Assembly: GCA_963082975.1 (NCBI GenBank)
Contig: OY720344.1
Span: forward strand, 96,911,228 to 96,975,227
Direction: 5' to 3'
DNA from: Labia minor
Lineage: Eukaryota; Arthropoda; Insecta; Dermaptera; Spongiphoridae
DNA: 64,000 nt
A program made the position numbers and the translations under genes. Every line of letters starts with the position of its first letter. Position 1 is the first letter of the stretch. The notes under the pieces are model-generated. The model searched no databases, was not told the DNA's origin, and saw only the letters and a program-made list of their open reading frames with translations. This document shows positions 11,201 through 21,800 of this stretch, piece by piece.

Positions 11201-14200
11201 CAAATATAATGAAAGAAAAAAAATTATTACAACGGTTACGTTTATTTGTCCTTTCTGTATTAAAAACAAAACCACTCGATTTTAATCAATTATTTGATAT
11301 AACTAGGAAATCATTTAATCAATTGGATGGGAGAGAATTAGAGATTAAACTTCGTAAAATAACAGACGCTCTTGTTTCTTCAGGCCAATTAATTCGTGTT
11401 TGTGGATTATTTCGTTCACCAGTACCATTCAAAATAATTGGTGATAAGAATAAAAATCAAAATCCTTTATTGCCTTCTATAAATGATAGAACTGATGTGC
11501 CTAGACGATTAAGTTCAAGTGGAATTTCGAATTCTTCCAAGAAAAATAGATTATTAAAGAATACTCATCCTTTTAATCCGCTTTCTCCAAAAAAGGATAA
11601 AAGACAATCCCATTTATCTGATATTTTTAATGACCATGATGACAGTGATTATTCACCATTCCGATTGGAAGATCCATATACTTAAAATTGTTTGTAATAA
11701 ATATAAAAGTTGTAAATAAATATTTTTTTCATATTATTTTTGTTCACTAATGTAATTCACATACATGTTTGTATGTATATGTATACATTTCAGAATAGAA
11801 GTGATTGGTTGAAAATTATAAAGCAACGTGTGTATTTGAAAAACTAATTAATATTGTGATAACTTAAATAATGTAAATTTTTTTTTTTAATTGGTATTGA
11901 ATTTTGAATATCTTGTTTAAGGGAGGCTAACTTACCTGAAAATGTACTTAAAATAGTCAGAGAAGAATTATCTAGAATGTTGTGCAACCACAATAGCGAA
12001 TCTCAAGTAATTAGAAATTATCTTAATCTTGTCCTCTCTTTACCTTGGAACAAATCATCAGAAGAAAAAATCGATATACATTTTTCAAAAAAGGTAATTC
12101 TTTTTATATTTTTTCTTATTTTGTTAATTTTATTTATTTATTTATTCTTTTTAAAAAAAAATAATTTTAAATTCAATTTACCATTTCCTTGATAGATTTT
12201 AGATAAATATCATTTTGGAATGGATAAACAAAAACGGAGAATTTTAGAATATTTAGCTGTTAAACGTTTGAAACCAAACGCGAAAGGACCTATATTATGT
12301 TTTTCTGGACCTCCAGGTACCGGAAAGACAAGTATGGCAACTTGTATTGCAGAAGCAATTGGAAAAAAATTTTATCGTATAGCACTAGGTAAGAATTAAA
12401 GAATTTAAGTTAGTTAATAAAATATAATTCGAAGCATTCCATGCTAAATAATTAATTACAAGAAATGATCAATAATCACAATCAATATAACTCCAAATTC
12501 CATTTTATATATTATTTTTTAATATAATAACAAATTTATTATTATTATTAATTTTTTATAATTATTATCTTTAAATTTAAATTTTGTCCATGGTGGGAGA
12601 ATTGAAAACATACGAAATTTATAATAATAATAATCTCAAAATTAAAATTCAGTATATATAATTGAATTAAATTACCCAAAAAGTTGGAATTCTAGATTTA
12701 TTAAGACCTAAAAAGAAATTGATTTATTTATGTTTATAATTTATAAACCCTGTCTCTTAATTTTTCTTTTACTATTTCGGCCATCACAATTTTAGCATTA
12801 TAAATTCTTTTTCTTGAAATTGCAAAGTTTTTATTCCAATAATAAAAAAAGTCACTTGAAAAAGGAAAGTATCAATAAAAACCCACGCATATGATAAATA
12901 ATTTTAAACATTTTCTTAATTTAATAAAAAAAAAATTTTTTTTACAGGTGGTGTTCATAACCATACGACTATACGTGGTCATAGTAGAACATATATTGCT
13001 TCACAACCCGGCACTATTATTCAAGCGCTTCGTCATGTGGAAACAAATAATCCTGTCATACTTTTAGATGAAATTGACAAATTAGTAATTCTATTTATAA
13101 ATAATATTTGCCAATATAATTATCCATTAATTATTTCTAATTGATTTATATTTCTGTTTTAAGGCTTCAGAAAAATTTGGAGATCCTGCAGCAGCACTTC
13201 TTGAAGTTCTAGATCCAGAACAAAATTGCAAATTTGTTGATCATTATTTGAATATTCCATTTGATTTATCTAAAGTGATGTTTATTGGAACAGCTAATTC
13301 TACTGCCAAAATGCCTGAAGCTCTTCTTGACCGACTCGAAGTTATACCTATTAATGGATATAGCATCGTGAGATTTATTTAAAAATTATAATTATATATA
13401 CATAAATTTTGATAATAAATTATATCTTGTTATTTATACGTTTTGAAAAAAACGGGTTATTTTAAATTTATCTTATTATACTCAAAAATGGTATAAATTT
13501 TATATTAAATAATATTTTCTCTTTCAGCATGAAAAGATATCAATAGCTGAACAACATTTGATTCCTAAACAAATTCTTGAAAATGGATTACTAATAGATA
13601 AATTGACGATTCCTAATAAAAGTGTTGAATTAATAAGTAAGATTCTCTAGAAAAATAATCTGTTTCATTCAATTAATAAATCATAATTTATTGTTTCTTT
13701 TTTGTTTTTAGTTGATGGTTACACAAGAGAAGCAGGCGTTCGTAATTTAGAACGTTCAATTGCATCCATTTGTCGTTATATTGCTTATACTCATCCACCA
13801 CCAACTAGTATGAATGCCAGTGAAAATATAAGAGAAAATATATCAAAAGACGAATATAATGAATTGTTTAAAAACGAAACATTAAACGATTACAATTTAA
13901 TCACTATCAATGATTATGATTTGGATAAAATTCTTGGGGTATCTATGAACATTAATATTTTTACTTAATAATAAAATCAACAAGCATTTTGTTAACCTAG
14001 CCTTTAAATTGATAATTTCATAGATAACTTTTCAGTTAAATTGTAGGAAAATTATTTGGTATGATTTTATACTAGGCTGGTAGCATCAAGTTTGTCTATT
14101 AAAGCTCCGGAACTTGGGTTCGATACCCAGGTTTGACAAGGGAATTGTTCTCTATCTGGGTACCAGGCTCATCTAGATGCTCAAAAGCTACTTTACTTAA

Positions 14201-15584
14201 GAAGTAGAGACCTCCGATTAAGAAAATTAAGGTTGAGAGGATCTGTTGTACTTATCATACAACACCTCTTCCCTGCTTATATAGTCGATAGGTGCTCTCC
14301 TTTCATAGGACGCTCAAAAGCTAGAGGGGTTTATTTTTTTTTATATTTTTATACTATTTAGTACTAAGTAGTTAAGGCGACTCATACCAAAATCATATAT
14401 GTTTATCTATTATTTATCTATATTATATTGCTTATATTTATTTTTTTCAGCCTCCTATATTTACAACTCCTAATTATGCGGATCGTCTTAGAAAGCCAGG
14501 TGCTTGTTTGGGATTGGCTCATAATAATCATGGAGGATCAGTTCTTGTTATTGAAGCAATTATGATGGATGGTACTGGTAAAATAAAGTTTACTGGCTCG
14601 CTGGGTGACGTTATAAAAGAATCAATAAATATAGCATTTGCCTGGTTAAGAAATAATGCAATAGCGGTAAATTATTATAATCTTATTATAGTAATATTAT
14701 AACATTTATTTTCTTTTATATATATATATATATATATTTATGTATATATTTGATTATTATTTTTAGTTTGATTTGGATTTATCATGGAGCTATCTATCTA
14801 AATACGATATTCATATCCATTTCCCTTCAGGGGCAGTTTCTAAAGAAGGTCCTTCTGCAGGTATTGCAATCACAACAGCTCTTTTATCGCTCTTTTCTCA
14901 AAGACACGTTCGTTCCGATATTGCATTCACTGGGGAGATTACACTTAATGGATTGGTGTGTATAATGCATTCAATTTTTACTTTTCTAATAATAACTTGA
15001 AGTTTTATTTAAATTGAATTAACGTTTAAGGTTTTACCCGTTGGAGGTCTACCAGGCAAAATATTAGCTGCTCAACGGGCAGGTCTTAATCAAGTTGTAA
15101 TTCCAAATAATTGTGAAAGTGAACTGGCAGATATCCCTGAAGAACATTTACAAAATCTCCTAATTCATAAAGTAAAATATTATATTATCATATTAATTAA
15201 TTAATATTTTATAAAATCATTCTCATTTTTGTCCATTTTTTTTAATTATTTAAATAGGTAAAATAATTATGAAATCATATAAAAATTATTTTCAACTAAT
15301 TTCAATTATGTTTTAAAAATGGGAAAAAAATTAGTATAAATTTTAATTTAATCAATTATTAAATCAATCATAATTTTGCTGAATTTTATATAATATATTT
15401 ATTTTAATGAATTTTAAAATGTGAATTTTACATTTTTTCTAATATTTAGTAAGTTAAAATTGTATTTTTTTTGTTTTAGGTTTCCAATATAGAAGAGGTA
15501 ATTGACTTAGCGTTTGAAGGGGGTCTTAATAGTTTTATCACTAATGAAAATATAGCTCGAAACTTTTATCCGAGCAAACTGTGA
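8255..15584 (+). CDS. LONP2: Peroxisomal Lon protease homolog 2, 16 exons
   Basis: ATP-dependent serine protease of the peroxisomal matrix; in this family it degrades damaged matrix proteins and assists processing of imported enzymes. Exons: 8255-8373, 8969-9062, 9154-9325, 9531-9613, 9693-9846, 10333-10465, 11922-12093, 12196-12388, 12948-13084, 13164-13367, 13528-13636, 13712-13938, 14451-14666, 14767-14955, 15031-15171, 15480-15584. All introns are GT-AG and all phases close, giving 815 aa (human about 852). The Lon N-terminal domain starts at [15 protein letters not shown]. Walker A is GPPGTGKT (347-354) and Walker B VILLDEID (410-417). Catalytic Ser is about 701 (GPSAG) and Lys about 744 (VGGLPGK). 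The C-terminus is SKL, a PTS1 signal. An in-frame ATG at 8219 would add 12 residues; 8255 fits family length better. Intron 6 carries a separate gene. Confidence 0.95.
10963..11685 (+). CDS. Nested intronless gene, basic 240-aa protein of unknown function
   Basis: A complete reading frame inside LONP2 intron 6 (10466-11921), on the same strand. ATG is in a fair animal context (CAACATGC), the stop is TAA, and AATAAA follows at 11696 and 11715. I do not recognise the protein. Residues 1-62 are rich in Lys and Arg (RKRKK, KRKRQ, KPKRK), suggesting nuclear or nucleolar location. Residues about 80-160 look like a folded helical domain ending in [19 protein letters not shown], which resembles the last helix and wing of a winged-helix fold (inference only). 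The tail is polar and ends acidic (DHDDSDY). A winged-helix DNA- or RNA-binding protein is possible. It could also be an old retrocopy, but the frame is intact. Confidence 0.75.
   Translation: MPKDDTRKRKKTLNKSFRNTKRKRQSLSKTSRLTPSTLSSDEHLFIKKTIKKPKNIAKPKRKSTYHEDTPFPVFARKHRPNIMKEKKLLQRLRLFVLSVLKTKPLDFNQLFDITRKSFNQLDGRELEIKLRKITDALVSSGQLIRVCGLFRSPVPFKIIGDKNKNQNPLLPSINDRTDVPRRLSSSGISNSSKKNRLLKNTHPFNPLSPKKDKRQSHLSDIFNDHDDSDYSPFRLEDPYT
11696..11701 (+). promoter_or_regulatory. Poly(A) signal of the nested gene
   Basis: AATAAA begins 11 bases after the stop of the 240-aa gene, with a second AATAAA at 11715-11720 and a T-rich run after it. It would allow the nested gene its own 3' end inside the LONP2 intron. 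AATAAA is common by chance at this base composition. Confidence 0.45.
14073..14345 (+). mobile_element. tRNA-derived SINE in LONP2 intron 12
   Basis: The left part is tRNA-like. An A-box-like GGTAGCATCAAG (14079 onward) is followed about 30 bases later by a perfect Pol III B box, GGTTCGATACC (14117-14127). The B box sits in a foldable T arm (TTGGG/CCCAG). A tRNA-unrelated body follows, with CTCAAAAGCTA occurring twice and a TGTTGTA/TACAAC-type hairpin. The element ends in a T-rich tail near 14330-14345. It is GC-richer than the intron around it. tRNA structure beyond the T arm is degenerate, so this is not a working tRNA. Confidence 0.7.
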
Positions 15585-15591
15585 TAACTAA

Positions 15592-15597
15592 AATAAA
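15592..15597 (+). promoter_or_regulatory. LONP2: Poly(A) signal of LONP2
   Basis: AATAAA begins 8 bases after the LONP2 stop codon. Only 243 bases separate this stop from that of the convergent CDC14 gene, so a short 3' UTR is expected. Confidence 0.5.
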
Positions 15598-15684
15598 TAT
15601 ATCTACTAGTAAAACTATAAAAATATATTATAGTGTATTCTAGACTTCATTTATTAATGATCAATAATAAATATTTTTTCAAAT

Positions 15685-15690
15685 TTTATT
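15685..15690 (-). promoter_or_regulatory. Candidate poly(A) signal of the CDC14 gene
   Basis: TTTATT on the + strand reads AATAAA on the - strand, about 138 bases beyond the CDC14 stop. Another lies at 15650-15655. Either would put the two convergent 3' UTRs close together or overlapping. Confidence 0.35.
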
Positions 15691-15716
15691 ATATATTTTT
15701 GTTATAATATATGAAA

Positions 15717-15752
<36 letters not shown>

Positions 15753-15827
15753 AGAAATAAATTACAAATTCTAATTTGAATAATAATTATTTTTTGTTTT
15801 TTTAATATTCTGAAGTTTTTCTTTTCT

Positions 15828-18800
15828 TTAATGTCTGCTTCGCATGTATTTAGGATGTCGCGATGCTTTGATTCGATTCAAAGCATCTCCTTGTGGAATT
15901 TCAATTGCTTCTTCAGTAAAAGCATACCTCCAGGATGGCGAATGAGATCTATAATTATAAATTAAATAATATATTTTGAAAAATAAAATAAAAAACATTA
16001 ATTATGTATTGAAGAATGATGGGATTTTTTTATTTTTATATTTAAATAATTATTTTTAAAATTAAATAAAATCATAATTTACCTAAAATGACCATTCCCA
16101 ATCTCAGGAGATCGGGCCCTTCGCTTTCCTTGTTTTTCATATTTAGAATTAAATTCATTATTATTTTGATAGTTGGATGATCTCCACTGACGATTATAAT
16201 GTTGGGAATAATGATTGTAATTGCTCTTTTCTGAATAAAATCTTTTTTTATATATTACACTATATATGCCAAATTCATGAAAAGGAAGTTGTTTTTCATT
16301 TCCATACATTCGAGACCTTAAAATCACTCAATCAAATTAATTAAATAATTTGTGAAACAAATTAACAACCTCTTCAGGTAAAAATTAAATAAAAAAAATT
16401 TGTATATGAATTGAACTATCATTTTTAAACAAATATCATTTTTCAGATAATATTTACCTAAATACATCCCCTGCGGCGAATAAGGATTCTTCCATAGATT
16501 CCAGCCATAAATGCTGTGGACCAATGACACTTCCCGGTCTACAAATTCGTAACCAAGCTATTGCTTCTCTTGCATGCATTTTATAATGTTTAACCAAATA
16601 TGCTCCAATTAATGTGCCGGTACGTCCTAAGCCAGCCTATTTAAACACATAATCCTTTTCATATTTAGGAAATTAAAAAATAATTTAATGTTTTGGAAAA
16701 GTGTCTCAATTCTCTTTTATTCATAGAACAGACGAGATAAATAGCACATCAAATCATCAATAATTACAATTTATAAAGATACATTTTGAGTAAAAAACTC
16801 ATAGTTTTATTTCAAGAATATGATATTTAATATTTTGAAAAATTTTCGACATTGATGAAATCAACAGTAAGTTTATTATTGTATATATATTTAATAAAAA
16901 TTATTCTATAATCAATTCTAACTAAAGTACTAATAAAATTGTATTTTTTATATATCTATCTATCTATATATATATATATATATATATATAATTTGTCAAA
17001 TATATTACTATTTATTTTATTTATTCAGAGTTTTTGACTAATGACCAAAGGGCTTAATTTTATTATATATTTATACTAAAAGGTTTCTCTTTGTTACAAA
17101 ATAAAAGATGACAATTGAAAGGGACCAGGTCAAATTGTCATTCATATTTTCAAAATTAAAGTTTAATTAATTTCAATATGAATATATTAAAATATTTTAT
17201 ATATAAGCCCTATATAAGTTCTTTATTCAAAATATTAATTTTTAGGTCTTTTGAATATATATATATATGAGCCACTCAGAATCCAAAGCGATTAACTCCA
17301 CATATAAATAAAGTGAGCCCAAAGTTCAAAGTTTGTATTAAATTCATGGTTATTGATTTCAGAAAAATGTATATTGCATTGCAATATTAAGATTATTAAG
17401 TTTAATATTATCAAGTTTAATATTCACTTCATATGTTGCAGATTACATTACATTATATTTAATTACATTACTAGCAAAATTTTAAAAATTGGAGTTTATC
17501 GGTTTGGCTTCTGAGTGACTCATATATAAATATATATATATATATTGACTTTATAAAAACAGGCAAATTGTGGGGATTGTCTGTGTTGCGGGGTATTTAT
17601 TATAAAAATTACAATTTTTTAAATAAACTACCACCCATTTAATTTTAAGTCTATATCGTTACAATATTCGTTGGAAAAATATGAAGAATTAATTCTCAAC
17701 CCCAGAATATTATATAATATATTGACCAGAGTGGTTGTTCGATGAATCATGTTTTTATGATAACATAAAAATAAAATAATATTCAATACAAGTGAAAATA
17801 TTTCACTGGATCAAATTTTATAATTTTTGAATATTGTTAATAAAAATCCTCAATCGAAGAGAGCATCTATCTTTGTAGCACCATTGAACTCTGTCTCAGC
17901 AACCATAACTCTCCAATAATTATAATATCTATAAGTATAACCTTGCAGTGTACGGCCACAGCACCTCTCGAGTTCTCCACAATATCCAGAAATTTTTGAG
18001 TGATTTCCATTGATGGTGTACCGCCATCCACAATAAATAAGTCAAAATGGGCAATACCAGCATCATGAAAGCTATTAATTGCATTAGAATCAGAATTGCA
18101 TAAGAATAAAACATATAAATTACAATCATAAATAAATAATTATTTTCATAAAAAAAACTAACTAAAATTTCCAATTATACTTAACAAATAAAAACTCGTA
18201 TTTTTCATTCAATTCAATTTGAAGAATCATTGTAAGTTTGTTTACAACAATATATAGGGTGGGGCAAAAGTCCCGCTACCATTTTGGTTAGTGACGTTTA
18301 GATCAGTTTCGCTTTAAGCATTGTGTTGTGAAGACGCCCCATTTTTATAATGGATAAATATACGCCACAAGAACGAGCAAAAATAGTGACAATATTTATT
18401 GAAAATAATCGTTCCATTATTGCCACTCAGCGAAAATTGTGAGCAATTCATATGGTAGCGAGACTTTTGCCCCACCCGTTACATATATATAATTTTTTTT
18501 CTAACTATAATAAAACTTAATACTTATGCTAATTAATTAAAACTATATTATTTTTGGGTAGAGTTAATAAGTTTATCATGTTTTCGTAATTCAAAAGTAA
18601 TTTAATAAATATTTTTCAATTTTATGGTAAGAACTCACATTTGTAATTAATTCAATTTCTCTTTATTCTTTATAAATAAAAATATCTTTATGTATATATA
18701 ATCCCTATATATAATTGTTCATTTAGGTTTCTGTGAAAGTTTTTATTATAATGAAAAATTATTTCTGAGTTATTTTCACGTTTAGTTGTGACCTTTCGGC

Positions 18801-21800
18801 GCCCATTTCGGGGCTATTATCAAGGGAGTTTGTTTAGGTTGGAATTTTTTAGGATTCTGGGTCTTAGTCAGTGTGACCATGAGTCGTTGTTGGGATTTTT
18901 GGTTGAACTTTAGAAGCTCCCGAGGCCTTGGGCTGTCATCAGGAGCAGACGTGTGTCATTAGTAGTGTTGCTGTCAAAGATTCTTCGGAGCTTCAGAAGA
19001 CACTAATTCCAAAATCTTCCATCCATTCAACCAAAAATCCCAACATTGCCTCTTGGACACACATACTAAGACCCAAAATCCCAAAAAAATTCCTCCTAAA
19101 TAAACTGTCTTGAAAATAGCGCCGAAACGTCGAGAGTCAAATCTCACAATTAAACATGAAAATATCACGGAAATAATTTTTCATGATATTATAAATATAT
19201 ATATATATATATACAGGGCTCACTCTAGAAGGTGGCAAACTGGGCATTTGTCCGGAAGGGCGGCATTTTGTTTATGAATGAAATAAATTTTACGAATACA
19301 GAGGCGTCAATTTATTCATTTTCCCGGGGCGCCGTAAATCCTAGAGCGGACGCTGTATATATACGTAATTAGATATTTAAAGTTTATTTTCTTACATATT
19401 TGTACGATATTGTGCACGATTAAGTCGAACGACCGTTTTGATTCCATTTTCTTTGAAAAAAGGTAAATAATGTTCCGGTGGTTTGGCTATCACCCCAGAA
19501 TGATCACTCGGACCACAAAATGCTAATAATTTTTCAGGAACAATCCAATTAAGATCACCTTGTGATAATCGTTCAAATCGTGTATATTCAGCAATGTCAA
19601 AATCACATAAATTTACTAAACCAAGTTTAGACGCTCTGGGAAAAAAATAAGGATCAATTATTATTATAATTTCTTAGTTGAATGAATTAAATTTTCAACG
19701 AGAAATAAAAATTAAAGTATAATAAATTATTTTATGTTTTGATCTTTGATAATATCTGCTTTTGGGAAGAGAGAGATTAATTATTTATTTAGGTATATTG
19801 TTAAACCTTGCTTCATTAGAAACAGCAACTGTCCAAGTTTATGATACAAAACCCATAGTTCGCTTGTCATGCTTACCTGACCAATTTTCTGCAAATAACA
19901 AATGACGGGCAATAAACAAATTTCTGGACAGGTTGAAAATCTAGTTGGCATTGAATTGGTTATACTAGAAAAGAAGACAACCTTACCTCATTCGCAGATT
20001 TAATTCATTATGTGAATATGATTATTTATCGTCGATGGCCTTTTACCTTAATAATGCATGCACTCTAGACCATTACGCAGAATATGCTACATCGCGTTTA
20101 TATGTGAGTTGTGTGTGGAAGGGTGCATAGATTGATGCATCATAAACTTGATTGTTATTTCAAATATCGGTAATTATATTGAATGATCATCTAGTCATGG
20201 ATTTGGATAAAACTTTACCAGTAGGTAAATTTTTTAATTCCAAATGAACTTTTCTTATGCAATTTTTGCTGGTCGCTTCTAATTTAAGAGATAAAAATTA
20301 TTAAAGTTTGCATATAAATCCATTGATATTCTATTTAGCTACCATGTTTGATTAATTTGACCATCAGAGGGTTCCACTAATTTTCTGGGGGTTTTTTTTT
20401 AGTTCGGTTTGTATATAAGCAGATTAAAAAATTAATTAATTAAATAATTTTTCTATATCCAAACCGAACCGAAAAGAACCGAAAGTTATGAATAAGTGAT
20501 AATTTGTGAATTAGTCAATAAAACATTACTCATATTTCGAGGTTCATAATAAGCTAAGCTGGCAAACTTTAATCCTTTTTATCTCGTAAACTAGAAGCGA
20601 CCCGCAAAAATTGCATAGGAAAAGTTTATTTGCAATTAAAAAAGGAACCCACTGGTAAAGTTTTATCCAAATCCATGACACGATAACCATTCAATTACCC
20701 AAATATCTCAAGATTTGTCACTAATAAAGTAAATTTATTAATTTTCAAAAACAGCCTATATATATCCTAAATATATTAATTTAGTTAAATGATAATAAAA
20801 CAGAAATAAAGGAAGTGGTAATAAAAGTGATTAAACCTAAAAAATTAAAATAAAATTATTAAGAAAACGACAATAGTAAAGTAAAATTGACAAAATTTGA
20901 TCAAATTAAAATATTTTTAATTTTATAATTAAATACTTCGCTCTCCTTTGAAATTTTTAATTAAATCGATTCACCTTATATATATATATATTTATTAAAT
21001 AAAATTGTATAATTTATTTATTTATTTATTAATAAAATCAAAAAAGATGTTTAATACTTATAAAGTGCATGGAGGCAATCAAGAATCGTGATTGTGTATT
21101 CGGATGGCCCTTGGCAAGCGTCCTGAAAGGATTTAAATGGTGGGGCTCCGTCTTGACGAAGGCAGCTATAAGCAAGTAACGGCTTGTAATTCAAAAAGAT
21201 AACAGCGTAGGATGAAATCAAATAGGCTGCATTTGCTCGCTTTTCAGGGCTTAGTCCATTTGTATAATGGACTATACGTAGATTCTCAAATTCTGGTCGT
21301 TTTAATTTATTATTCAACAAATGACAATATTTATATAGAAGGCCTTCAAATGAAAAAAAAAATTATAAAATACATAAAAAGTAACAATTTATTTATTTTT
21401 AAAAATAAAAATAAAGGAAAAATATGTTGTAAATTTTATAAATAGCTAAATTATAAATATTAACATATAAAAATCAACTTTTAGTCAAAGAAAGTGAGTT
21501 TATAGATTTATTTATAAATATTTAGTTTTATTTTTTTACTATATACAGGGCCGTTCCGACCCGGGGGTGCAGGTAATGCGGGGCGCTCGGGCGGCAAGCC
21601 TAGGGGGGCGGCGCGAGCCACCTTAAAAGTACTTATTCATTTTGTTTTTTTAATTTTTTTCAATATGGTTCTGAGAAAAAGGTCAAATGATTTGGCGATC
21701 AGGATCTTTTAAATACTTTCGATTTTTTTTTTCAATTTTTTCAATTTGGTTCTAGAAAAAAACTAAATTAACTTAAATTTACTTTATCTTTTTTATTTGT

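Noticed and set aside
14079-14140. A functional tRNA gene in LONP2 intron 12
   Set aside because: The B box is perfect but acceptor and anticodon stems do not form; body and tail show a SINE.
18928-19168. Short frames on both strands inside the 18.75-19.19 kb foldback
   Set aside because: Products are complements of the inverted arms, without known protein similarity.
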